A stretch of DNA of 64,000 bases from Plasmodiophora brassicae (Eukaryota; Endomyxa: Phytomyxea; Phytomyxea; Plasmodiophorida), in assembly GCA_036867785.1 (NCBI GenBank), contig CP145411.1, positions 1,116,001 through 1,180,000 of the forward strand, written 5' to 3'. The first letter of the stretch is position 1. Each line of letters starts with the position of its first letter. A program made the position numbers and the translations under genes. A model generated the notes under the pieces. The model made no database searches. It saw only the letters and a program-made list of their open reading frames with translations, and was not told where the DNA came from. Positions 54,717 through 64,000 of the stretch are shown here, one piece after another.

Positions 54717-56019
54717 TTATGTGGGTGACTTTGTCTGGGACGTACGTCCTTCGATTCCCGAGAACGGGACATTGCTGATGATGTCGTACCCGCGGGAGGC
54801 TTCATCAGTGAACCGCTGATGGGAAACGCGGGTAATTGCCATCTCAGCGGAACGATGAGCAGCCTGTTCGATCCGGGTCTAGGCATCGTGTCAAAGAGGT
54901 TGGACAGTTCACCGACAATGAACGACGCACCAGATTCTGCTTTTCGAACGTGTACTTGAGCTTGCGACCCGCCTTACGTCCCTCAGTGGCCGCATCGCGA
55001 ACCTTCAGCTGCTCCGGGTCGATTGCCTTCAGGTTGATGATGTCGAACAATTTTCCTTCGCTATAAGTGACAACCATCAATTGTTGGTGTTATTAGTGAA
55101 GGCTTGACGTGGTAGAAAGACCGCTTGCCTGGCGTCAGTGAACTGCGACGTTCGAGATGATTTCGGTGTGTCGTGGTCCTTCGACGGAGACTGCTGTCCC
55201 GATCTGAACGCGTATAATGAATTCGAAGCAGAGGACCATTCGGTACGAGCACGTACCTGTCTTCACATTTGATAATGTCGAAGGGATTCTGCTTGTAGTA
55301 TTTCTCCAGCGCCTCTTTCATGGCGAAGTTTGCATCAACCTGGATGGTGAGCTCAGCGCGACGACCCACGTATGTACCAATGTGGAGAGGGCACCGATTG
55401 CTTGGCATCGTTATGCACATGGTATGCGTTAGTGATGATATCATAGTCTCGGGGCTCCTTCCTTAGCGATGGCCGCGTCTCCGACGGCTCGTCGCACCTG
55501 CATAATGGCGAAGTCAATTATCGAAGACAGCAACACCTTATGATCAAGATTACGCTTCGTTAACAATGATGTTGTAACCCCGGCTGCGAAGAGCGGTGTC
55601 AGGAGGCGGATTCGGTTTGGCGCTTGGTTCACCCTTTTGGGTCCTGCACAGTGAGTAAACGTCAACGCAGGCACGAGTACTCGCCTACCGGCACTCCGGT
55701 AACGATCCGCTGATTGCTAACGATGTCCACAGGGCCGAACCGGTTGATAGCCTTGTCCTAAATTGGTTCCGTGATTAAAGTGACCCGCAATGCTGGCACA
55801 TGGGCGTACCTTCGCCTTGTTTACTGCGGAAACGAATGACTTGCTTTCCTGTTCCCTTGCGCGCTCATCTGCGCCAGCGTCTTTGAATGTCTGGGTGATG
55901 ATACAGTACTCGGCGGGAGGTCGCTTCGCCTTCCGCGATTTCACGCATGCAGCAGGGGTCGCTGGGGCTTCCTGCTTCTTGCGTTGGTACGCCTGGATAT
56001 CCTCCGCCCAGCTTGCCAT
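54717..56019 (-). CDS. Protein with repeated R-x-YDII-[ST]-N motifs, candidate axonemal protein
   Basis: Seven to eight exons, all with short GT...AG introns. Start at 56019 (MASWAEDIQAYQRKKQEAPA). Joins give NKAK-DKAINRFGPVDIVSN, then KPNPPPDTALRSRGYNIIVN, PRDYDIITNAYHVHNDAKQS and VDANFAMKEALEKYYKQNPF (spliced in phase 0), DIIKCEDR-SEGKLFDIINLKAI, TEGRKAGRKLKYTFEKQNL, TRIEQAAHRSAEMAITRVSH and finally SRGYDIISNVPFSGIEGRTS, with TAA at 54717. R-[DG]-YDII-[ST]-N recurs at least twice, with RGYNIIVN a looser third. A similar N-terminal-motif/short-helix pattern occurs in proteins of flagellated protists as far as I recall, but I cannot name a family. Length about 330 residues. Confidence 0.6.
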
Positions 56020-56119
56020 GGGTACACTCGTCGTCGGCCTCGTGTCGACAGGAACGCCTTACACTGTTGTGGTACGCAGATTGATCTCCGTACGAACTAT
56101 TGTCGGTTATTATATTAGT

Positions 56120-58781
56120 TTACGTCGTCACGATGCTTTTCGATGATTCGGACAGCTTCTCGATGAGCGCTTCCCCATTGCCACTGCTGAACGCATTGTT
56201 AATATCGTCCGCAGTCAGCCCTACTTCTTCAGCTTGGTAACCTTGTACAATGCCGAGTCAGCAGCGGTCATTATTCGACAACTTAACAACTTACATTGCG
56301 CAACGAGGGTCTCGAAACGCTTGAAACTGGTAATGAAGTACTCGTTCATGCACGTCCAAACATACGGGAGAAGGACGTTCTTGTCACCGAGGTGTTTGAC
56401 GACTCGTTGCATCATGGCGTTCACCTGTTTCTGCACTTTCTTCTTCACGAGATGCGTCTTGCACAGTGCACGCAGGTCCTGCTTCGACAAGCCTGGCGTA
56501 AACGGTACGTCACGCGGCGACGACAAGTTCGCTGCCGTCGACTCTAGCAGCGCAAAGAACTCGAACACCTTCGGGAACTCGTACTTCACGCTCCAGGACA
56601 CATACAGATCCCGGTTCTCCTTGTACATGTCGTACGCCTTCCTCTGGTACTGAGCCAGGCACGGAATGTGACTGAACTCAGACAGGGCACGCCAAAAGAA
56701 GTGGGCGTTCTCCATCAGGACCAGGTTGGCGTATTTCGGTTCTTGGTTGGCAATTTGAGGAAGCCATCCAAGCATGCAATCGATCAGCCGCGTATACGTC
56801 TCGTCGGCAGTGGCGCAGCGAGTTCGTCCACAGCTTGCAGCAGCTTCCATGCGTTCGATGAATCGCGGTAGCCGTGCAAACGGTCCAAGAATACCGGCGC
56901 GCTTCGTCGAGCTCTTGAAGCCCTCGATCCAGGTCAACTGCTCCTTAGTGAACTCGTTGAACAGCGTCTGCAAGCGTGACCGCAGTTGGGCTAGAATCGA
57001 CTCAGCGTAGACACACGCGCCCTTGTGCTCCTCTTGAAGTTGCTCGATTTTGACGAGCATGCGCAGGGTGTACATGTGGTCCATCTCATCGCATTTGTCC
57101 GCCAAGGCACAGAACTCTTCCTCCAGTCCTTTGAACAAGGTCCGCATCATTTCCAGCACATCGGCCTCGTTCTGATGGACCAACTAATGCGGAAATGAGC
57201 AGGCGTTTAATCCCCCCGGATACCAATATACATACGACGTCTTCGTTGGTAGCGGCATCGGCGCCGTCCTCGTTAGGTATCTGGCGTTTCACACCAAAGA
57301 ACTCAAGGCAAAAGTCCTGCTCTTCAACTATATGGAACGCCAAGTGTAAGCACACGTTTCCCTGAGAACTCACCAAAAGGACCAACCTAGAATGGGAATC
57401 GCCGTATCAAGAGCATCGGAGAACACATGCGTAACGATCTTCTTGTTGGTGTCCTTGAAATTCCTGATTTGCACATGTTATTGCACCTTGGCGAGCATTA
57501 CAGAGAGAGAGACGGCAGTATTACTTTCCGGATCCAGCACGTGCAATGGGACTGCCTGGTTCCGCAGTTGCAGGCATCGCGTTCAGGCCACAGTCATGCT
57601 TCTCGCGAACGATGGCCTTCTTTTGAGCTTGGAAGAACCCGAGAAACTGAGTCGAATACGATGCGTAGAACTGCTTGGCGTATTGGCGACGTATGGAAAT
57701 AAACGATTCACTGTCAAGCGTCTCCAGAACGGCGGCTAGCTGGTCGTATTTGCCCAGTGCACGATGCCGATCTTCGTTGCTGACAAGTACTTCGTCATAC
57801 GATTCTGATGCCGCCTCAGCCAGCTTCTGCGCCTTAGCTTGGAACATTGTCGTGAAGAACTTGCTTGCATGGTCGCAGAAGCGCCGTCGAACCTAGGAGG
57901 AGCGTGAGTCTGCCTGCCACCATGTCACTGTTCCACAATGGACCTGCTCCATCTCCAGTTTTCGTTCACGCACGGCGGCAAGGTTCTCGAGCCCATTGAG
58001 AAACCGCCGGTTGAGCAATGCGTCCAGGTCGCGTGCCGCCTTGACGGTCCGGTTGAAGTCCGCCTGGGTTGCCGATGGTGACATTATCGAAGGAGACCCC
58101 AGCTCATGCAACGTGTCGTCATCTGGAGGCGCGTGTTATCCTCGATGGCGTACGTATCGCACACCATCGTAACCGAGTACCAAGGGTCAAATCATAGAGC
58201 AGCTTCTGCAACGTCTCTGCCAGTAGCGTGTGATTGCGCTCCTGCAGGTCGAGAAGCCGATTTCGATTCTCAATTTGTCCAATGCCAACCTACCCAGGGA
58301 CGGGCGATCAGAACGCCACGATCGAGACGAACGGTATTCAGTACGAGGCACGCACCCGCATACGATTGAGGCTCCGGTCATGATGACGTAACCATTTACC
58401 CATCTCGACGACCTTCTCCTTGATCTTCCCGATATCGCCCACGATGGACTGGGCGGAGTTCTCGTCCGAGACCAGGGCGCGCGTGTTCTCCGCCTCGATG
58501 ACCTCGAGGCGGGCGAGCAGCACGCCCTCGAGCTGATGGATCTCGCTGACGCCCAGGTTGGCCTGCTTCATGAACCGCTTGATGTCCGCCGCCTCCTCCG
58601 CCGACATGGCCGGCAGCTCCGTCTGCTGCGACGCCGCCTGGTGCGCCCCGCCATCGTCTGCACTGCGGCTGCCTCCACCGAGCCCCAATCGCACCATGAC
58701 TGGCCGCGGCCCGCCGCAACTTCCATCCGCCTGCCCCGCGCGCGATCGTTCCAGCGGCGTGGGCAGTACACACCTGTGCAA
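56120..58781 (-). CDS. EXOC1: Exocyst subunit EXOC1 (Sec3) lacking the N-terminal PH domain
   Basis: Multi-exon. Start at 58781 or 58697 (MVRLGLGGG). Exon 1 carries a coiled coil: EEAADIKRFMKQANLGVSEI and IEAENTRALVSDENSAQSIV. Later exons give DLDALLNRRFLNGLENLAAV, AKQFYASYSTQFLGFFQAQK, LAFHIVEEQDFCLEFFGVKR, then the Sec3 C-terminal helices: WSVKYEFPKVFEFFALLEST, SKQDLRALCKTHLVKKKVQK and TCMNEYFITSFKRFETLVAQ, spliced to LTADDINNAFSSGNGEALIE, ending KSIVTT. EXOC1 tethers secretory vesicles at the plasma membrane. Human EXOC1 starts with a PIP2/Rho-binding PH-like domain of about 170 residues; here the protein begins at the coiled coil and no such domain is seen upstream, where an unrelated divergent gene begins 105 bp away. 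Confidence 0.82.
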
Positions 58782-58886
58782 CGGGCGCTCAGGATCGTGC
58801 TTCTATACAGGACATACATATGCACATGGGTCTGACCCGTACCCGGTGCAGAGGTTGCGACAAATATCTGGTCGAGGGCGACACCA

Positions 58887-60735
58887 ATGGCGTCGGCGCT
58901 GCGCAGGTTTAAGAATCGGCTGACGGGCAGGCACGATGCCCTGCAGGCGTTGCGGATGACGCCGCTCTGCATCGAGTACGACGACCGGGCGTTGCACGAG
59001 CTCGCCAAGCGGTTCGAGAGGATGGACGTGAAGGCCGGCGAGATCGTCTACCGGCAGGGCGACGACGCCACGTTCTGGGGCGTCGTCTTCCGGGGCGCCC
59101 TGGTCGTCAAGATCCGGCGCGGAGCGAACAACCCGCCCGTCGAGATCTGCGACAAGACCGCCGGGGACTTTGTCGGCGATGACGGCGTCCTGACCGGCAA
59201 GAAGACGCGCACCGTCATCCTGGAAGCCAAGACGCCCGCCGCGATCTTCATCCTGCCCACGTCGGTCCTGCTGCAGATGAAGCGCGACTACGCCGAGGAC
59301 CAGCAGCCGTCCCAAGCGCAGCCGATGCCGCTTCTGGTCTACGTCGGCACGGCGCTCATCGAGAACAGCATCGCCAAGTTGCCCATGTTCGGCGACATCA
59401 CACACCACATTCCGCTGATCGCCCGGTAAACGCAATCGTCGTGTCCCGGGCGACTATGACACCCGCCTAACGGTCGTGCCCGGGTTCAGCATGCTGCACT
59501 ATCGCGTGGTGGACGAGGGCGAACACATCATCAGGGAGGGCGGCATCGGCGACACCATGTACTTTGTCGAACGCGGGCACTTCCACGTGACCATGGGGGA
59601 GGGGTCAACGGCGATCGTCCGCGACGAGATCAAAGCGGGCGAGTTCTTCGGCGAGACGGCGTTGCTGATGCAGATCCCGCGCACCGGCAACGTGGTCGCC
59701 ACCGAACCGTCGCTCGTGTTCGAGCTGCGCGCCAGCGAGTTCAAACGATTCCTGAACGTGTCCATCGCCGTCGAGGAGCGCCTCCGTCGCCGCATGCTCG
59801 ATCGTATCGCCGGCCAGTTCCGCAAGTACAAGGTCCCGTTCTTCGAGTCGCTGACGGATGACGCGTTCCTGAAGATCGCCCAGATGGCCGAGTGTACGGC
59901 CGTCGACGAGCACACGGTCGTGTTCCGCGAGGGCGACGTCGCCGATCGGTTTTACATGATCGTCCATGGCGACGTGATGGTCCAGACCACAACATCCGAC
60001 GGCAACGAGGTGGCACGGGTGCTGGGCCCCGGCAGTGTCTTCGGCGAGGTCGCTCTCATGACGGGATCACCTCGGACGGCAACGGTGACGACCGCGTCAC
60101 GATGCGTGTTCCTGACGTTGGAGCGGGCCGCGTTCCTGACCGAGTTCGGCAACGAGAACTCGCAGGCGGCCACTGCACTGCGAATCAACTTCACCAGGCC
60201 CGAGTCGATCACGTTGACCGACGTGCTCAGGTACCCGAAGGCGTCTGAGATCCTCATCAAGTTCGCCGAGTCGGAGATGTCAGCCGAGAATATTCAGTTC
60301 TGGCTGGCCTGCGAGCGGTTCGCGACCTCCAGTGAGGGCGACACTGCAGGCAGGGCCCGGGCCCTGTTCGTCACCTACCTCGGCAAGGACGCATCCCAAG
60401 AGGTACCCGCGTCCACGCCAGAGAACGACCCGCCCCTGACGACCCTTCAGGTTGCCATTCCCGCCAACGTACTGAATAGGATTCGGACCAAGCTCAGGGA
60501 CCCGTCGACAATCGACGTGACGCTGTACATGAGCGCACAGGCGGCCGTGACGCAGTCGATTCAGCTCGGCACGTTCCAGCGGTTCCGCAACTCGCCGCTC
60601 TTCCAGCAGTTGATCAGCGTGCTGCGCGGCGAACAGTACAGCGGGAATTTGATCGAAGAGGTCATTGCACGCAACAACGACCGTAAAGTCGCCGAGAGCC
60701 ACGCCGAAGACTCGGAGAAGGAACCGCTCGCATAG
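58887..60735 (+). CDS. Triple cyclic-nucleotide-binding-domain protein with C-terminal RGS domain
   Basis: Two exons joined by intron 59426-59489 (64 nt, CCTAAC branch site). About 594 residues. Three CNB domains: CNB1 (residues about 30-150; KAGEIVYRQGDDATFWGVVF, phosphate-binding cassette degenerate: GDFVGDDGVLTGKKTRTVI), CNB2 (GGIGDTMYFVERGHFHV and the cassette FFGETALLMQIPRTGNV) and CNB3 (EGDVADRFYMIVHGDVMV and cassette VFGEVALMTGSPRTATV). CNB2 and CNB3 keep the FGE...A...PRT cassette with the Arg that contacts cyclic phosphate. An RGS domain follows (ASEILIKFAESEMSAENIQF, WLACERF, and TFQRFRNSPLFQQLISVLRG). It should couple cAMP/cGMP levels to GTP hydrolysis by Gα. Not a PKA regulatory subunit: no pseudosubstrate or docking domain. 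Confidence 0.85.
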
Positions 60736-60790
60736 AAATACAGGCCGACGTCATCACATCGGACGTGCGGGATTGTCACGTATTATTAAT

Positions 60791-62305
60791 TTAGTCGGTG
60801 AACAATTTGACGGAGCGCCGTCTTTGAAAGGTGAGCCACAGGATGGTTACGGCGGCAGCGACGATGAAGATGGCGTCGAACCAGGCGTGGAACAGGTCAA
60901 ACTCCAGGTTGCCGAGGACATCCGTGATGATCTGCCTGTACTCCAGCGGGAGATTGACGCGCATGAGCAGGACCGAACTGACAAAGTAGAAGCCCATGAT
61001 CTCGGCGAGCATCAGGATGAAGATGTTGGACGTCAGGTCGGAGCTACTGGCGCTAAACACCCTGGTCAGCTGGAGCAGGAAGCTCCGCACCTGGGTGAAC
61101 ACCAGAATGCCGATGAACATGAACGAGATGTGCTGCGACCAGAAGCGCAGGTCGACCTGCAAGTTGAGCACCTGCTGGCAGACGATCTCCAGCCCTCGAC
61201 TGATCGGATCTTTGCCTTGCTTGCGTTGGAATATGACGTTGACCGACGACATGAAGAACTTGTACACGCAGTAACCGCTCATGATATAGCCGAGCAGAGT
61301 GTAGTACTTGCCCAGGCAGGTCCTGCTGAACGCGAGGCGCTCCCTTGCCAAATGCAGCTCATGGACCTCGTTAAACAGTTGCAGCCGGAGCGCATCGCTC
61401 CTGGCGATTTCGGCTTTCAGGTGCCGGATTTCGTCCTCAGCCTGCTGCTGCTCGGTGCGTCGCCCGGGCCACAACCGCGACAGAAGCCCGGTCGTTGACG
61501 GCGTGCCTGATTTCACAGGCAATGACCGCGCGCGCCACCGACATAACGCCAGCTTCTTCTGCTTTGACATCATGACGGACATGCACTGCATAAGTTGGCG
61601 TTCCAGAGCGACAATCTCGCTAGCCTGCCGGAACGGGTAAGTAACCCGATACATACAAGCCGTTGAGGCACGACGATCATCCATACCTGGACGTCTGTAT
61701 CCGTGGAGAACGAGTACGAATACGGGCAGTGGACGGCACCGAACCCAGACAGGATCGCCATAAGGGCCACCCCAATGACACCAATTCTGCTGACAGCTTG
61801 CTCGATCGACAGCAAGTCTGTGAAGCAGGAGAGTCAGGCGCCCCCCGTTGACCACTGCAAGCAGATGACATCGTCACCGACCAAGCGTCGATAAGTTCGC
61901 CAGCCCGCCTTTAACGACTGGGAACATGAGGCCGATGCGCCAGAATGAATACAAGAGCGGGACTAGGGCGAACGCCGCCACCTGAAGCGCGCGATCCCGG
62001 CGCCAGTTGCGTTCGCGAAGGTAGGTGTAGATGGAATAGAACGGCAACAGGAACACAAGAATGGAAACCATGGCAGACAGGTCGAACCGCCAGCTCGTGC
62101 GCCTCGTATCGCGATCGAGCGTATCCGCGATCTCAAAGACGAACAGCTGGAGCATGGAGCAGGACAGGGCGAACGTCGCGGAGAACAGGGCGCGCACGAG
62201 CGTGTTCTTGACCTCGTAGTCCTTGAAGAGCTGCCGGCGGAACCACTGCCAGCCGAACGCGAAGTACAGGATGTGCGTCGATGCGAGGACGACCAGTGGC
62301 CACAT
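60791..62305 (-). CDS. GPR89: Golgi pH regulator (GPHR/GPR89 family)
   Basis: Start at 62305 ([20 protein letters not shown]). Three or more exons: [20 protein letters not shown] and [20 protein letters not shown], then [20 protein letters not shown] joined after a short intron, with [16 protein letters not shown] (human SGFGAVNCPYTYM). The last exon (60791-61640) carries [20 protein letters not shown], a coiled coil, [20 protein letters not shown] and C-terminal membrane segments ending [10 protein letters not shown]. About 460 residues and nine membrane segments. Known as a Golgi anion channel for pH control and as a plant GPCR-type G protein (GTG). Convergent with the CNB-RGS gene, 55 bp apart. 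Confidence 0.9.
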
Positions 62306-62551
62306 CGCATCCGGCCGGGCGCTCCAACGGACGAGGCACGGGCGGCGACGTGCGCGGATTTTCCTCCTGGGCACCGCTATACCTACTGCCCCGGGCGACC
62401 GGCGAGTGGTCTCTGCTGCCGCAGCAATGACACGAACCCCTTTCTGCAATGCGTTTCCGACACTCCTTCCCAGCTATACGTCTGTTTCGCCACGGTATAC
62501 CCAAAGCATAGGCCATCTACCAGCTATACGGTTGTAGGGTTGCCGGCAGTT

Positions 62552-63565
62552 TTATAGTCGGTCTAGAAACGCGTTAAGTGCAAACAGGATCTGTGCTTGC
62601 TCGTTCGGGTTCTGTGATCGGGACAGCTGCGCCATCAGCTGGTCGAGTTGCTGCAACCGAGGGCCTGAGTTCGCGGTGCGATGAAATCGGGCATGCCCAT
62701 AGATCCGACCTGGACGTTCGCGCTGAGAGCATTGGCTGTGTCGAACTGCCCCTGCGCCCTTGCGTCTTGGACGGCGCGAACCAGGCGGTTCTTTGTCCAA
62801 TTGACGCGATCCATATCGAGGACGGGAGCAGAGGCGGTGTAACCGCGAGGAGGGCGATGCGGGGGAGGGGGTGCTGGTCCTCGGTCATACCCTGGGTGAG
62901 CGGTCGTCGGCATCGGTGGGGGCGCTCGTTGAGGTGGTGGAGGCGGAGGCCCTCTTCGAGGCACGATGTCAGAGAATTCATAGCAGATCAAGGGGCGTCG
63001 AGGCAACCTGGGAGGAGCTGGATGCATCGTTCTAGACGTGTCGGCGGCGGCGCTCGACGACGAGTGCCGCAACGTTTTCGCTGGATCGGGCGCCAGGCGA
63101 GGGGTCTTCTTGCAGATTCATATTGTCAGCATCCCACGCCAAACGTGCAGTGGACGACACCGGCATGCCGCTTACATTCCTAATGGCAGGCAGCCGCCGC
63201 GTGACATTGCCAGACACGTATATCTTGGGACAGTTGGTGTACGGGGGCGGCGGTGGCAGATCCGTATGGAACGCATCGCTGGCCATGATCGGGTTCACCG
63301 CCTCCTCTTCATCGGTCGGAACGATCTTGCGGAACGACGTCGTCCCATCATCGCCAACCGGGCTATAGGTCGTCACGTTCGGCGCATACGACGGCGGCTG
63401 GTCCGGCGATGGCGGCTGCCCAGCACCATGCGGCGACACCCGCTTCGAACTCCATGTCGGCAGGCGTCGCACGAGCCCGCCCTGCGGCGGCGTCGGATTC
63501 GGGAACGCCCGGACCAGCGGGCGCGGCGGCTGCCGAAGTGGCGGTGCGGGCGGATCAGACGCCAT
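62552..63565 (-). CDS. Proline-rich protein with PPxY motifs
   Basis: Two or three exons; start at 63565 (MASDPPAPPLRQPPRPLVRA), end FALNAFLDRL with TAG at 62552. The N-terminal 180 residues are disordered and contain PPSY (DQPPSYAPN) and PPPY (PPPPPYTN), WW-domain-binding motifs like those of NEDD4-family adaptor proteins. A second proline tract follows (RRGPPPPPPQRAPPPMPT), then a helical segment (LDMDRVNWTKNRLVRAVQDA, RAQGQFDTANALSA) and a C-terminal leucine-rich helix (LDQLMAQLSRSQNPNEQAQI). I do not recognise the family. Late-domain-like PPxY motifs suggest ubiquitin-ligase recruitment (inference). Confidence 0.5.
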
Positions 63566-64000
63566 CGCAGCCTATGATAGGGGCCATACAAAACCCGGTC
63601 GATCGGCGAGAGGGGCCCACGTTACGCGCGCGCGCAGATGACGCTGCCCAGTGCCCACGCACTCGGAACCTATCATCGCCGGTGGAGACAGGCAATACTA
63701 CACCTACCTACCTACAGTGTACTACAGGGATAGCAGTACAGAGTGAAGCCTCAGTTTAAGCACGTATACGTGTCCTAATCGTGGGGCGTGTCTGACACTT
63801 TCCAGGGATAACCCTATGGGCAGGTAAAGATAATGGGTTTATAACGGGCCACCTCTGGTAAACTGGTAGAAGCGCATCTCATCCGACGATATCCGGCGCG
63901 TACCTACTACCATATGAAGGAGTTTGTCGCGTACTGCAAGGATAGGTGCACTGCCCGACTAATGGAACGGCACTTGGGCACTTGGCGGTTGTGATGAATG
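63566..64000. other. Right edge, no gene seen
   Basis: About 435 bp. Includes a short CCTA-type run near 63702-63715. The region at 63840-63905 has a faint resemblance to a tRNA A-box but no B-box or cloverleaf. Confidence 0.3.

Noticed and set aside
60665-61498. 277-residue plus-strand open frame
   Set aside because: Exact antisense of the well-supported last GPHR exon.
63840-63905. Faint tRNA-like GGTAGAAGCGC stretch
   Set aside because: No acceptor stem, anticodon loop or B-box could be formed.

Overview
The window is GC-rich nuclear DNA from a eukaryote that appears to be a small, flagellated, aerobic, single-celled organism. The evidence is histone H3 and H4, many introns of about 43-74 nt (GT...AG, often with CTAAC or CTGAC upstream of the acceptor), a complex I subunit and a mitochondrial ribosomal protein, sexual/meiotic MND1, and several axoneme or cilium genes (SAXO-like repeats, SHIPPO repeats, MAPK15, ZSWIM2). 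TAA, TAG and TGA are all used as stops, so the code is standard. Genes are packed 30-700 bp apart. I could not place the lineage. Integrator, E2F, a Skp1-type GlcNAc-transferase and a PRRC2-like protein point away from typical Dikarya.

Layout. 0-6 kb: a SelK-like gene, an RraA-fold gene and INTS1 (minus). 6-18.7 kb: an unrecognised acidic protein, ASCC2, MND1, NEMF/Rqc2, tafazzin and a triple-RRM Spen-like protein. 19-25.9 kb: MFSD1, a DUF2905-like membrane protein, E2F, a phospholipid methyltransferase, a divergent H3/H4 pair with matching 3' hairpins, and NDUFA8. 26-35.6 kb: a GT60 GlcNAc-transferase, a coiled-coil protein, mL43, a dual-specificity phosphatase and two axonemal repeat proteins. 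35.7-43.8 kb: two tandem SLC35B transporters, an ENT nucleoside transporter, a class 3 lipase and an aldonolactone oxidase. 44-52.5 kb: ZSWIM2, a PRRC2-like protein, condensin NCAPH and MAPK15. 52.5-63.6 kb: a rhodanese/CDC25-like protein, a PIF/Harbinger transposon remnant with a duplicated end, a protein with R-x-YDII-[ST]-N motifs, EXOC1, a triple-CNB-RGS protein, GPHR and a proline-rich PPxY protein.

Functional links. ASCC2 and NEMF both act in ribosome-associated quality control and lie within 7 kb of each other. E2F, NCAPH, H3/H4 and MND1 form a cell-cycle/chromosome set, and the NCAPH/MAPK15 divergent promoter holds two E2F-like sites. Exon joins were made by eye from frame continuity, GT/AG borders and family similarity. 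Where a start or end is uncertain the entry says so.
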